Assembly (NCBI GenBank): GCA_023436395.1
Contig: JAEZJJ010000001.1
Location: 1-46,551 of the forward strand
Direction: 5' to 3'
Source: Bacillota bacterium
Lineage (GTDB): Bacteria; Bacillota; Clostridia; Lachnospirales; Cellulosilyticaceae
DNA: 46,551 nucleotides
This document shows positions 14,727 to 24,587 of this stretch, piece by piece. The translations under genes and the position numbers were made by a program. The number at the start of each line of letters is the position of its first letter. Position 1 is the stretch's first letter. The notes under the pieces were generated by a model that was not told the DNA's origin, did not search any database, and saw nothing but the letters and a program-made list of their open reading frames with translations.

Positions 14727-16211
14727 CTATCCCATACAACGTTTAACTGCTTTTTTCCAGCCTTCATAGGCCTTACTCCTTTTTTCTTCTTCAAAATCCG
14801 GAACAAAGGTTTTATCCATACGCCATTCCTCTAAGATTTCATTTTTATCTTTCCAGTAACCTACTGCAAGTCCTGCCAGATAAGCAGCTCCTAAAGCTGT
14901 AGTTTCTACAACTTTAGGTCTTACCACATCAGCACCAATAATATCTGCTTGAAATTGCATAAGGAAATTATTTTTACTTGCACCACCATCTACTTTAATA
15001 GAAGTAAGTTTGTGCCCTACATCCTCAATCATGGCATCAATAACATCTCTACATTGATAGCCAATAGATTCTAATGAAGCTCTAATGATATGATTTCTAT
15101 TGGTTCCTCTCGTTAAGCCAACGATGCCACCTCTCGCATACATATCCCAATAAGGTGCACCTAATCCCACAAAAGCAGGTACTACATAGACACCACCACT
15201 ATCCTTTACTTTACTAGCAAAATAATCTGTATCAGAAGCATCATTTACTAAGTTCAGTTCATCTCTAAGCCACTGTACAACTGCTCCTCCTACAAATACA
15301 GATCCTTCTAAGGCATACTGTACTTTGCCATTTAATCCTATGGCTATGGTGGTTAAGAGACCATTTTTACTTTTAATTAATTCATCTCCAGTATTCATTA
15401 GCACAAAGCATCCTGTGCCGTAAGTATTTTTTACATCACCTTTATTAAAGCAGCCTTGTCCAAATAAAGCTGATTGTTGGTCTCCAGCAATGCCTCCTAT
15501 AGGAACGCGTACTCCACCTTTTGTTCCTAGATTTGCATAGCCATAAATAGCTGATGAATCCTTTACTTCTGGTAACATACACCTGGGAATTTCTAATAAA
15601 TCGAGTAAGGTTTGATCCCATTCTAATGTATGAATATTAAATATCATGGTTCTAGAAGCGTTGGTATAATCCGTAACATGAGTCTTCCCATTAGTTAGTT
15701 TCCAAATAAGCCAAGTGTCTACCGTACCAAAAAGTAATTCACCTCTATTTGCCTTTTCTCTTGCGCCTTCTACATGATCTAATATCCATTTGATTTTTGT
15801 TGCTGAAAAATAAGCATCTAATACAAGCCCTGTCTTTTCTCTTATATAGTCTTCCCAACCTTTTGCTTTAAGTTCTTCACAAAAGTCAGCGGTTCGTCTA
15901 CATTGCCATACGATGGCATTATAAATAGGTACACCCGTTGCCTTATCCCAAATAATCGTTGTCTCTCTCTGGTTAGTAATACCTAGTGCTGCAATATTTT
16001 CTTGCGTAAGATTATTTTTCGCCATTACTTCTTGTAGTACCCCATACTGAGATGCCCAAATCTCCATAGGATCATGTTCTACCCATCCTTCTTTAGGATA
16101 AATTTGGGTAAATTCTTTTTGGCTTATACCTATAATATGTTGCTTCCTATCAAAAATAATCGCTCTTGAACTTGTTGTTCCTTGGTCCATTGCAATAATA
16201 TACTTTTCCAT
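14727..16211 (-). CDS. glpK: glycerol kinase
   Basis: This cytoplasmic FGGY-family kinase phosphorylates glycerol to sn-glycerol 3-phosphate using ATP. The N-terminal phosphate loop AMDQGTTSSRAIIFD, the substrate segments GITNQRETTIIWD and IVWQCRRTADFCE, DTWLIWKLT and the C-terminal GGASKNNFLMQFQADIIG signature are all present. The length (494) is standard. GGGGGT precedes the ATG. No glycerol facilitator or glycerol-3-phosphate dehydrogenase gene is adjacent, so glycerol catabolism must be completed elsewhere. Confidence 0.97.
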   Translation of the reverse strand: MEKYIIAMDQGTTSSRAIIFDRKQHIIGISQKEFTQIYPKEGWVEHDPMEIWASQYGVLQEVMAKNNLTQENIAALGITNQRETTIIWDKATGVPIYNAIVWQCRRTADFCEELKAKGWEDYIREKTGLVLDAYFSATKIKWILDHVEGAREKANRGELLFGTVDTWLIWKLTNGKTHVTDYTNASRTMIFNIHTLEWDQTLLDLLEIPRCMLPEVKDSSAIYGYANLGTKGGVRVPIGGIAGDQQSALFGQGCFNKGDVKNTYGTGCFVLMNTGDELIKSKNGLLTTIAIGLNGKVQYALEGSVFVGGAVVQWLRDELNLVNDASDTDYFASKVKDSGGVYVVPAFVGLGAPYWDMYARGGIVGLTRGTNRNHIIRASLESIGYQCRDVIDAMIEDVGHKLTSIKVDGGASKNNFLMQFQADIIGADVVRPKVVETTALGAAYLAGLAVGYWKDKNEILEEWRMDKTFVPDFEEEKRSKAYEGWKKAVKRCMG

Positions 16212-16496
16212 TTTAGACCCCCTTTAACCAATGCCTTCTATTTGTATTGCTCTATTAATATAAATAGATTATTATTCACTCTCTAGTATTCTTATCTAAT
16301 ATTTTCATTTCTTACGTATTTATTATATACCTTTTCTGTCACTTGCTAAACTTTTTCTTATATTAGGCTCACTTTTATCTGTAAAAATTCATAACCTCAA
16401 CCAACTTACTATAACTCCAAAGATATTGAGGCTCTCTATTTGTTGAACTTTAGATAGGTGAAACTTCTGAAACTTGAGGTACTTATGTAGTTAGTA

Positions 16497-16556
16497 AACA
16501 AATCCGCTCCTAATCCCATACTTGCCTTTGAGCTAAGTGGGGAAGATGGATTTGTT
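16497..16556. other. structured intergenic element, unassigned
   Basis: The 540-base gap 16212-16751 contains a two-level hairpin. The outer arms are AACAAATCC (16497-16505) and GGATTTGTT (16548-16556); the inner pairing is CCC..ACTT with AAGTGGG. No T-run follows on either strand, so it is not a standard terminator. A second small repeat (CCTCAA/TTGAGG) lies near 16395-16430. No known riboswitch consensus fits. The rest of the gap should hold the glpK and 16752 promoters, which I could not define with confidence. Confidence 0.4.
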
Positions 16557-16751
16557 GGTTTAGTTTAGGTTATTAATAGTTTTAGTTTTGACATCTTAAC
16601 TTTATAATATTATCTATGTATTTTCCAAACAAAATTCTCTAATATAAGACATAGCAAGACTGTTTTTGGCTATGCATCCTCTATCTATAGTTATATTCAT
16701 AGCTCTAAATACAGTGTACACAACATTTCGTTCTGGAGGAGGATTATTACA

Positions 16752-18476
16752 ATGCATACACAAACCTTTTCAACAGCTCTCTATTTTAATGAATATGAAA
16801 TAAACTATCTTAGCCAAAATAATTTGTGGGATTTACTAGAAGAACAATTTCAGTGGATTCTACAACGTGCACCTATTAAGAAAATTTATCTTGAAACACA
16901 CCGTAGTGGAAATTATGTTTCCAAAGATGATCTTTTAAAGATGAAGGCTCTTTGTCATAAATATAATTTAGAAACTGCAGGTGGCATTACTCTTACTAGT
17001 AAAATTACTGACTATCATGAGGGCTTGTTTACTACCTATTGCTACTCTAATCCTGCACATTTAGAGGAAATTAAAGCAATCGTTCGCTATACTGCTCAAC
17101 TTTTTGATACCTATATTATAGATGACTTTTTCTTTACCCATTGCAAATGCGAACGATGTATTGAAGGTAAAAAGGATTTATCTTGGGTTCAATACCGCAC
17201 CCAACTTCTTAGAAAAGTATCAGAAGAAATTATTATTAAAGAATCTAAAGTCGTTAATCCTAATGTCCAAGTGATTATTAAATATCCTAACTGGTATGAC
17301 GAATATCAACAATCTGGGTACAACTTAGAAATGGGCACAACTTTATTTGATGGTATTTATACAGGTACGGAGACTAGAGATGCTGCTCATACCCAACAAA
17401 ACTTACAACGTTATTCTTCTTACTTTACCATGCGCTATTTAGAAAATACGAGACCAAATGGTAATATGGGCGGATGGTTTGATACATTAGATTGTAGTTA
17501 TAACTTAAATAGCGTGGCTGAACAGGCTTATCTTACACTCTTTAGTAAAGCAAAAGAAGCTACTATTTATTCTTTAGGGACGGTCCTGCTACAGGATGCT
17601 ATCGCTATACCTCTACTTGGTTATGTTTTCGAAGATATGGATCAATTAATGCCTCAACTTGGAAATCCTATAGGAGCTAGTACATATAAACCTTTCCACT
17701 CTTCTGGTGAGAATTATCTTCATGGTACATTAGGTATGTTAGGTATTCCTTTTGAACCTACACCTTATTTCCCCTTTGAGGCAAATACCCTCTTCTTAAC
17801 TGCTTCAGCTGCTTGTGATGAGGATATTATCCATAAACTTAAAATGTATATGAAAGAAAATCATACGCTTATCCTTACCTCCGGGTTTGTAAAAGCCATG
17901 GAAGATAAAGGCTTAGAGGAATTAATAGACATTAAAGTAACCAATAATAAAATGAGTGCTAATCAATTTGGTGTTGGCTGGTATTCTTGTGCCTATGACC
18001 AGTACTGTACAAGTGGTAAAGCCCTTACCTTCCCTATTCTTGAATTTGCCACTAACGATACCCAAAATACAATTTCAGCTTTAACTCATAATAAAAGTTA
18101 CCCTATCCTTCTCCAAACTCATTATCATAATAGTGAGGTCTATGTCCTTAATATCCCAGATGAATATGGCAGTTTAGAAAAACTACCTCAAGATGTACTA
18201 AATTATATAAGGAAATTATGTCTAAAAGATTTTAATCTAGAGATTAATGGACCTGCTCCTTTTAGCGTATTTCTTTATGATAATCAAACGATTATCCTTT
18301 ATAACTTCACGGATTATGTAGGTGAGTATTCCTTAATCGTTAATAATAACTGCTGCAAGCTACAAGTCTTAGATAACAACAGCTCCATTACTGATGATGT
18401 TATACGTAGTAAAAATACTCTTTATTGTAAAATTCGCTCTCACCGTTTCAAAGTTTTAAAAATAGTACCTAACTAA
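16752..18476 (+). CDS. glycoside-hydrolase-like protein (GH42-reminiscent), substrate unknown
   Basis: This 574-residue cytoplasmic protein is not one I can name. The first ~300 residues read like an (alpha/beta)8 barrel. IIDDFFFTHCKCERC (C131, C133, C136) followed by a Trp and YRTQLL resembles the Cys cluster and downstream helix of GH42 beta-galactosidases, where cysteines bind zinc. Residues about 340-400 (LFLTASAACDEDIIHKLKMY and TLILTSGF) resemble the beta-galactosidase trimerisation fold, and the C-terminal ~80 residues are all-beta. GGAGGAGG precedes the ATG. It stands alone with its own terminator. A glycosidase role is inferred from layout only; I cannot identify the catalytic Glu pair with confidence. 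Confidence 0.6.
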   Translation: MHTQTFSTALYFNEYEINYLSQNNLWDLLEEQFQWILQRAPIKKIYLETHRSGNYVSKDDLLKMKALCHKYNLETAGGITLTSKITDYHEGLFTTYCYSNPAHLEEIKAIVRYTAQLFDTYIIDDFFFTHCKCERCIEGKKDLSWVQYRTQLLRKVSEEIIIKESKVVNPNVQVIIKYPNWYDEYQQSGYNLEMGTTLFDGIYTGTETRDAAHTQQNLQRYSSYFTMRYLENTRPNGNMGGWFDTLDCSYNLNSVAEQAYLTLFSKAKEATIYSLGTVLLQDAIAIPLLGYVFEDMDQLMPQLGNPIGASTYKPFHSSGENYLHGTLGMLGIPFEPTPYFPFEANTLFLTASAACDEDIIHKLKMYMKENHTLILTSGFVKAMEDKGLEELIDIKVTNNKMSANQFGVGWYSCAYDQYCTSGKALTFPILEFATNDTQNTISALTHNKSYPILLQTHYHNSEVYVLNIPDEYGSLEKLPQDVLNYIRKLCLKDFNLEINGPAPFSVFLYDNQTIILYNFTDYVGEYSLIVNNNCCKLQVLDNNSSITDDVIRSKNTLYCKIRSHRFKVLKIVPN

Positions 18477-18500
18477 AACCTATCTCAAATCAGCTTTACA

Positions 18501-18571
18501 TTAGAAAGAAGCCTTGAGGTCTAAACTTATATGGTAATATCTATAAGCTTAACTTCAAGGCTTCTTTCTAA
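18501..18571. terminator. bidirectional terminator between convergent genes
   Basis: Perfect 17-base arms, TTAGAAAGAAGCCTTGA (18501-18517) and TCAAGGCTTCTTTCTAA (18555-18571), separate the 16752 gene from the convergent ABC exporter. Confidence 0.8.
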
Positions 18572-18666
18572 TGACTATAAGTATCATTCAAAGTTAAATG
18601 TTCTCATTATTATGATTCATACTAACTTCCAACTATCCATGATGGTTTCATTCACGTACTGTTTCT

Positions 18667-20565
18667 TTATGCCTCATAAACTAAAGTATTCTCTGTATCC
18701 GCATAATATTGTGCTTGAACACTCCACAGTTTATGATAAAGACCATTCTCCTTAACTAGTACCTCATGACTTCCCCTTTGAATAACTCTTCCTTTATCAA
18801 ATACCAAGATTTCATCGCAGAAACGGCAAGATGATAGTCTATGGGAAATGTAAATAGCCGTTTTGTTATCTACCATTTCGTTAAAACCAGTATACACCTT
18901 ATATTCGGCTACCGGATCTAATGCTGCAGTAGGTTCATCCATAATAACGAAGGGACGATTTTGATAAATAGCACGTGCGATTTCCATACGTTGAGCTTCT
19001 CCTCCTGATATTTCTATACCATTTTCGTCAAAGTCCTTGTATACATAAGTATCAATCCCATGTGGCAGTTTTTCAAGCAAGTCTGTAAGTCCCGCACGCC
19101 TAAGTGAATCAATAACACTCTCCTTATTTACCTCTTCAGAAGCAGCCACATTATTGCCTACAGAAAAAGAATATATTTTTGAATCTTGGAAAACAACTGA
19201 AAATAACTTTAAGTATTCATTATAATCATATTTTCGAATATCAATACCATTAAGTAAAATCTCACCTTTTGTTGGCTCGTATAATCTACATAACAGTTTA
19301 ATGAATGTCGTTTTTCCTGAGCCATTTCTACCAACAATCGCCATTTTACCACCAATATCAAAGGTCATATTTAAATCTTTAATGACATCCTCCTTCGTAC
19401 CTGGATATCTAAAGGAAACATTCTTGCATTCAATAAGAAATCGATTATCACTTCTTTTTTCAATTGGAATGCTCGCTTGTTGCTTAATGGGTTGCAAATC
19501 CAAAAAGTAATTAAGCTCTTCAAGATATTGAGTATTCACTCTAAGAGCGGAAAGGTTAGTCATAATTTCTGAGAAAGAAGTAATAAATTGAGTGATACTC
19601 CCTGCATATCTTACAATATCTCCCACCGAAATAACGCCAATTAACGCCTTCAAGCCCACAAATAAATAAACAAATCCACCATTTAGAGTTGCAATAGGTT
19701 GATTGATGCATTCAAATTGCCATCTCTCATGTTCAATCTTGCGAGTATGTGCATCTACGTTGGCAACCATTTGTTTATTTTCTTCCTCTATTATCCCTTG
19801 CATATGAAATATACGTACATCTTTACCACGGTCATAGCCATCTAAGAAATGATTAAAGAAATAAAAAAATCTACGGTTTAAATTAATCATGTTCTGTTGA
19901 GATGCTCTCTCTACTCTTTGTAAATGTTTAGCAGAATGTACCGACCAGAAAACACCAAATGCAATACAGCCTACAATAACTATTGTAAAAGCTGGTGAGT
20001 TAATTGCTCGTTCTACAGGGGTATATGTACTCCCCGTTTTCAAAAATAAAGGTACCACAATAAAAATAGAAATAATAATGGAAAAAAATCTTTGAAGTAC
20101 TATATCTAACCTAGTTAATAGTGTATAATAAGCACCATTTGATGTTTCACTATATTCATTTTGACGTCGAATAAGACTTTGAATTTCTTCACTTTCCATG
20201 TATTCATAATCCATACTTAATATTTTCTTAGTCATCAAATGCTGCTGATACGAAGAGAGGTTTCTGAACTTAATCCACTTACTTTTACCTAAATGATGGT
20301 CTGCTAAACATAAAACGAGATTAAGACCTAAGCCTATCAATGCATAATATATAATTGTCTTTATTTCCAATTGCTCATATAAAGCATCTAATAAAAAACC
20401 AGATAAAAAAATGATGATATAAGGACTTATAGCCGTAAGAATACTTTGTACCAGAATAATAGGTATTGTCACCTTATCTACTTTACAAAAAAACTTTAGT
20501 GCTTTTATTATTATTTTAAAATCCTCTTTTAAACTAGCATTACTCCTAGATAGCAAGGGAATCAC
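18667..20565 (-). CDS. ABC exporter half-transporter (second subunit)
   Basis: This 632-residue protein fuses a six-helix membrane domain (about 1-330) to an ATP-binding domain. The nucleotide-binding part shows Walker A GRNGSGKTTF, signature ISGGEAQRMEIARA, Walker B with catalytic Glu in FVIMDEPTAALDP, and the switch His in YISHRLSS. It starts at GTG 20565, inside the last 20 bases of the upstream ABC gene, so the two are translationally coupled and should form a heterodimer. A peptide, lipid or drug substrate is possible. The neighbouring LytTR/GHKL pair suggests peptide signalling or defence. The catalytic Glu is kept in both subunits, so neither ATP site looks degenerate. Confidence 0.9.
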   Translation of the reverse strand: MIPLLSRSNASLKEDFKIIIKALKFFCKVDKVTIPIILVQSILTAISPYIIIFLSGFLLDALYEQLEIKTIIYYALIGLGLNLVLCLADHHLGKSKWIKFRNLSSYQQHLMTKKILSMDYEYMESEEIQSLIRRQNEYSETSNGAYYTLLTRLDIVLQRFFSIIISIFIVVPLFLKTGSTYTPVERAINSPAFTIVIVGCIAFGVFWSVHSAKHLQRVERASQQNMINLNRRFFYFFNHFLDGYDRGKDVRIFHMQGIIEEENKQMVANVDAHTRKIEHERWQFECINQPIATLNGGFVYLFVGLKALIGVISVGDIVRYAGSITQFITSFSEIMTNLSALRVNTQYLEELNYFLDLQPIKQQASIPIEKRSDNRFLIECKNVSFRYPGTKEDVIKDLNMTFDIGGKMAIVGRNGSGKTTFIKLLCRLYEPTKGEILLNGIDIRKYDYNEYLKLFSVVFQDSKIYSFSVGNNVAASEEVNKESVIDSLRRAGLTDLLEKLPHGIDTYVYKDFDENGIEISGGEAQRMEIARAIYQNRPFVIMDEPTAALDPVAEYKVYTGFNEMVDNKTAIYISHRLSSCRFCDEILVFDKGRVIQRGSHEVLVKENGLYHKLWSVQAQYYADTENTLVYEA

Positions 20566-22453
20566 CTTCTTCCTGCTTTTTCAGCTTCTCTTCGTAATAC
20601 TGACTTTGTAAATAGAACATATTAGCATATTGACCGTCCATTCTCATTAATTCATCATGACTACCTTCTTCAACAATCTGTCCTTGGTCAAGCAAAATAA
20701 TTCTATCGCAAAAACGTGTACTTGATAATCTATGAGAGATGAATATGGTGGTCTTGTCTTCTGTTAGTTCATGATATCTAAGATAAACTTCATTTTCTGC
20801 TATAGGGTCTAATGCAGCAGTAGGTTCGTCCAAAATCAATATTTTTGCTTCTTTATATAGAGCTCTAGCTAAAAGTAACTTTTGCTTTTCTCCACCAGAT
20901 AATTCAATTGCTTCATTAGCTAATTCTCTTACTAGTAATGTGTTTTCCTTAGTTGGTAAGTTCACTATTTTTTCAAGCAAGCCTGCTTTTTCTATGCATC
21001 TCATTGCTTTATTATAATCTGTATGCTTCATCATTTTACAAGAGACATTCTCCAAAATAGAGGCTGGCAAAATACCCGTATCTTGAAATACAGCAGAAAT
21101 CATACCATAATATCTTTCTCTATCATAATCAAAAATAGTTTTACCATTGACTAAAATTTCTCCTTCTGTTGGTTGATAAAAGCCACAAATAAGCTTTACT
21201 AATGTTGTTTTACCTGCACCATTTAAACCAACTAGTGCGAGACGCTCTCCTGAAGCTATTTTTAAATTGATATGAGAAAGAATAGGCTTTTCTTCTTCAT
21301 AATAGAAAGAAACATTTTTTAGCTCAATACTTACGCCTTCAGATAATGCATTTTCTGCTAAATTGGTCTCTTGATCAGATTTTGATTTCCAATGATTTTC
21401 TATATCCAAGCATCTACGAACAGAATAAAATGCGTTGCCTCCTCGAAAAAGATTTTGTAATTCCTCTACACATTTTCTAAACCATTGTGAAAAGCCTGCC
21501 ACTAGTCCTGTATACAAAATAAAATCAGACACACTCATCTTACCATTAACAATCTGATAAATTAAATAAGTATATGCTACTACATCTCTTACAAATACCA
21601 TAACGGTTTGTGTTGCAGATTCCAAGAAAAATTGATGCTGAACTTTACTAAGATGTTTTTCAAAGGTAACTATAAGTTTTCGATGCATCTCAATAAACCA
21701 TTTTTGCATATTATAAAGTCTTACATCTTTCCCCTCTGAAAAATTCATAGCGTGTTTCATGATATACCATATTTTTCGCCTTACTGACGCTGATTCACGC
21801 CAAAAAATTCGATCATAAAAAATAGCTCTTGCAGACATAGATAGAGAAATCATAACAGATAACCCAATAAAAATAAGAATTAAAACATTTTCTTTCGCCA
21901 AAATACTACCATAAACAAGTAAACTAATGCCACTAGCAATTAATACACCAGGACTGCTGATAGATTTCTCTACCGGTCCACCATATGCCCATTCAGCAAT
22001 CCAAAAAAATGCTTCTCTTTTCTTATCTTGAAAAGATATGGATTCTAAGATATCATAATCCACATCCATTTGTTTTTCAGCCAACATTTTAAGATACCGA
22101 AAACGATATTGATCAAACTGTGAAGTTAAAATACTTTGTATTTTTGCATTGAGCATATTCACTAGCAACATTATTATCATTAATGTTCCCACATAAATAA
22201 TATACTTTTCTGCAGACCACTTATTTTCTAGTCCCTTAAGCACCATAGTTGGTAATAAAATAGCCAGTGTAGGGATCATCAAATCTGGTAAACATCTTAA
22301 AATCCCCAATATGTAAAGCTTCGGATTCCACTTACGTAAGTTTTTGTAATGATACTTTAAGCTATCAACAATTTCTTTTGTCGCCATTTGCTCATCATCA
22401 AATTCATTTAACACTCCAAAAATTGATATCTTCTTTTTCTTGGTTCGGCTCAC
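20546..22453 (-). CDS. ABC exporter half-transporter (first subunit)
   Basis: This 635-residue protein is a membrane domain plus ATP-binding domain, like its downstream partner. It has Walker A GLNGAGKTTLVKLICG, signature LSGGEKQKLLLARA, Walker B ILILDEPTAALDP and switch ISHRLSS. The basic stretch RTKKKKISIFGVL opens the protein. It starts with GTG (22453) behind AAGGTGG. The gap to the histidine-kinase gene upstream (22454-22573) contains a TATAAT but no small peptide gene. The pair resembles heterodimeric exporters of the multidrug/peptide group. The level of similarity between the two subunits was not computed. Confidence 0.9.
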   Translation of the reverse strand: MSRTKKKKISIFGVLNEFDDEQMATKEIVDSLKYHYKNLRKWNPKLYILGILRCLPDLMIPTLAILLPTMVLKGLENKWSAEKYIIYVGTLMIIMLLVNMLNAKIQSILTSQFDQYRFRYLKMLAEKQMDVDYDILESISFQDKKREAFFWIAEWAYGGPVEKSISSPGVLIASGISLLVYGSILAKENVLILIFIGLSVMISLSMSARAIFYDRIFWRESASVRRKIWYIMKHAMNFSEGKDVRLYNMQKWFIEMHRKLIVTFEKHLSKVQHQFFLESATQTVMVFVRDVVAYTYLIYQIVNGKMSVSDFILYTGLVAGFSQWFRKCVEELQNLFRGGNAFYSVRRCLDIENHWKSKSDQETNLAENALSEGVSIELKNVSFYYEEEKPILSHINLKIASGERLALVGLNGAGKTTLVKLICGFYQPTEGEILVNGKTIFDYDRERYYGMISAVFQDTGILPASILENVSCKMMKHTDYNKAMRCIEKAGLLEKIVNLPTKENTLLVRELANEAIELSGGEKQKLLLARALYKEAKILILDEPTAALDPIAENEVYLRYHELTEDKTTIFISHRLSSTRFCDRIILLDQGQIVEEGSHDELMRMDGQYANMFYLQSQYYEEKLKKQEEGDSLAI

Positions 22454-22573
22454 TTCTACCCCACCTTTCGTAAAATAACTTTCATCAGTGCTTTTTGTAA
22501 AATTATTATACGATGGCCTCTTATCACATATTTTATTTTTGAACGAATAGTATTTATAAAAGCACCAAATGCA

Positions 22574-23284
22574 CTATCTAAGTGGAATCATTATCTCTGT
22601 TGCAAATACATCCTCTTCACACTTTCGATTGATATACCCCTCATATTTCTTCACAATGCGGTCAATGCTCATGAGTCCAAACCCATGCGTATTTTTTTTG
22701 CTGGAAACATAAATACCTGCTATCATCTGTGCCTTTCCCTGCATGGAGTTGGTTACATTAATATAAAGTTGTTCTTTAAAAATATCAATATAAATCCTAA
22801 TAAAACGCTTATCCTTATCTTCTATTTTCAAGCATGCTTCAATGGCATTATCGAGTATGTTGCCAATAAGTATACTTAATTCAGTACCTGTCATCAAAAT
22901 AGTAGCTGGCATAATAGCCGTAGCATCTACGTTAATCTCATAATGCTTCATTAATGCAATCTTACTATTTAAAATAGCATCTGCTTTTATATTTCCTGTC
23001 CTTAAAATATTATCCATAACAGCCATTTCCACCTGCATATCATGTAAATACTTAGCAATTTCCTCTATTTGATTCAGTGATAGGTAAGCCATCATTGTTT
23101 GAATATGATTATGATAATCATGTTTCCACATTCTCATTGTGCGGTACATATTTTCAATTTCTTCATAATACTTATCAACTAGAGAATTTTGAAAAGTACT
23201 GATTTTTGCTTGAATCATATAAGGAAGTAAAACCACCCATATTATTAGATTTAAACTCACTATACCTATTATAAATCCAATCAT
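22574..23284 (-). CDS. short GHKL-type sensor histidine kinase
   Basis: This 236-residue kinase belongs to the AgrC/LytS-like group (HATPase_c_5 type). One membrane helix (about 2-24) replaces the usual five or more sensor helices. The phospho-acceptor box KHDYHNHIQTM places His at residue 55. The ATP-binding N-box is NILDNAIEAC and the G region is HGFGLMSIDRIV. The reduced N-terminus suggests it senses through another membrane protein, possibly the ABC exporter, or responds to membrane state. It follows its LytTR regulator by 30 bases, so the two form one operon. AAAGGA precedes the ATG. Confidence 0.87.
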   Translation of the reverse strand: MIGFIIGIVSLNLIIWVVLLPYMIQAKISTFQNSLVDKYYEEIENMYRTMRMWKHDYHNHIQTMMAYLSLNQIEEIAKYLHDMQVEMAVMDNILRTGNIKADAILNSKIALMKHYEINVDATAIMPATILMTGTELSILIGNILDNAIEACLKIEDKDKRFIRIYIDIFKEQLYINVTNSMQGKAQMIAGIYVSSKKNTHGFGLMSIDRIVKKYEGYINRKCEEDVFATEIMIPLR

Positions 23285-23314
23285 TTATGCGTTCCTTTCT
23301 CATCTCATTTATGC

Positions 23315-24043
23315 TTATAGTATACTCTCTTCTAAATTTCCTTTATGATAATAATTAATAAATGCCTCTACAATTTGCTTTGATACACTTCGACTAATGG
23401 GCAGTATCTGACCATCATCAAGTATCAATTGCTTTTTTTCTACCTTTGCTATGTACTTTATATTCACTAAATATGAGCGATGGCACTTTAATAACTCTTT
23501 AAGCACATCCATCTGTTCTAGCTGTCCAAAGCTTTGTTTCACTTCATACAGATTTCCCCCTACTTTTACCATACAATGATGTTTACTTGCTTCAATACAC
23601 CAGATGTCATTTATCATAACGCTCACTAGGCCATCCGTGGTTTCCAAAATTATTTTTTTACCTGTACTCTTTTCTCTCGCCTTCACTTTATCTAAGCAAG
23701 AAAATAAGCGCTCTTTTTCTATAGGTTTTATTAAGTAATGCATGGCATTAACCTCATAACCTTCGGCTATATAATCTTTAATCCCTGTTATAAAAATAAT
23801 CTGTATCTCTTCATTCACTTTTCGAATTTGTTTTGCTAACGAAATCCCATCCATTTCTCCCATCTCTATATCTAATAAAATCAGATCTATATCTTTTCGC
23901 TCACTCCAATAAAAAAGAAACTGCTCACTATTATTAAAAAAAACAATTTGAACTTTTTCTTCCCTTATCAATGCCCACTGCTCAACCTGCTGCTTGACTA
24001 GCTCTTGCTGCATTTTTTCATCCTCACAAATAGCAACGTACAT
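23315..24043 (-). CDS. LytTR-family response regulator
   Basis: The receiver domain (about 1-120) has the acidic pocket CEDE and the phospho-acceptor Asp58 in LILLDIEMGEMDG. The C-terminal LytTR DNA-binding domain (about 135-235) contains CIEASKHHCMVKVGG, CHRSYLVNIKYIAKVEK and LPISRSVSKQI, as in AgrA/ComE. AAGGGGG precedes the ATG. It is the first gene of the pair with the kinase. No autoinducer gene, AgrB-like protease or second LytTR target gene is evident next to it, so the regulon is probably the downstream ABC exporter. Confidence 0.92.
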   Translation of the reverse strand: MYVAICEDEKMQQELVKQQVEQWALIREEKVQIVFFNNSEQFLFYWSERKDIDLILLDIEMGEMDGISLAKQIRKVNEEIQIIFITGIKDYIAEGYEVNAMHYLIKPIEKERLFSCLDKVKAREKSTGKKIILETTDGLVSVMINDIWCIEASKHHCMVKVGGNLYEVKQSFGQLEQMDVLKELLKCHRSYLVNIKYIAKVEKKQLILDDGQILPISRSVSKQIVEAFINYYHKGNLEESIL

Positions 24044-24389
24044 ACTATACCCCCTTACTCAATTTCCATCATTAAAAGAATACTAAAGTCAGAAAAATAC
24101 TTTTACCTTCTGCTAAGAAAAAAAAGAAACTCACTTTTCAAAGTTTGTTTCTATCTCCACCATCAAGAAGCAATCATAGCTATATACCTACTTCTACTTA
24201 TTTTTAATTATGTGATTTATTATACCCACGAATGGGTCGTTGTACTAAATCTTGGTATTTACTCTTAATAAAAACTCTCTCATTTCTTTCTTAATGCATA
24301 TTATCACATAAATCATTTTATTTCAAATTTTCAACACTTAGTATCCCCTCAATTATGGATTTAAAAGCTGAGTCATATATTTTATAAAC

Positions 24390-24587
24390 TCATTGATTGA
24401 ACTTATATGCCACTGTTGAAGTTTTTATCTCAAAAAAATCCCCTTCAAGTAGTTTTTGGCTATTTACCATATCTACTTTAAGAGGATCAATCATTAATCT
24501 AACTTGATGGTATTTTCTTAGGAAAATAAATTTTTCATCTCAGATACTAAACTTGTTAGGTAATACGAAACTAGTTACATTATTATT
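24390..24587 (-). pseudogene. decayed gene tail, family unknown
   Basis: A minus-strand frame of about 65 codons has protein-like character but contains one in-frame TGA and no start. Readable pieces are TSFVLPNKF, FIFLRKYHQVRLMIDPLKVD and GDFFEIKTSTVAYKFNQ, the last just before a stop. This looks like the C-terminal end of a protein lost by deletion. I cannot name the family. It lies in the 636-base gap 24044-24679, which otherwise holds the LytTR promoter region and AT-rich DNA. Confidence 0.45.

Noticed and set aside
24005..24268. 87-codon plus-strand frame over the LytTR start, ending in a hydrophobic segment; considered as a signal peptide gene.
   Set aside because: It has no ribosome binding site, begins antisense to the regulator gene and is not peptide-signal-like.
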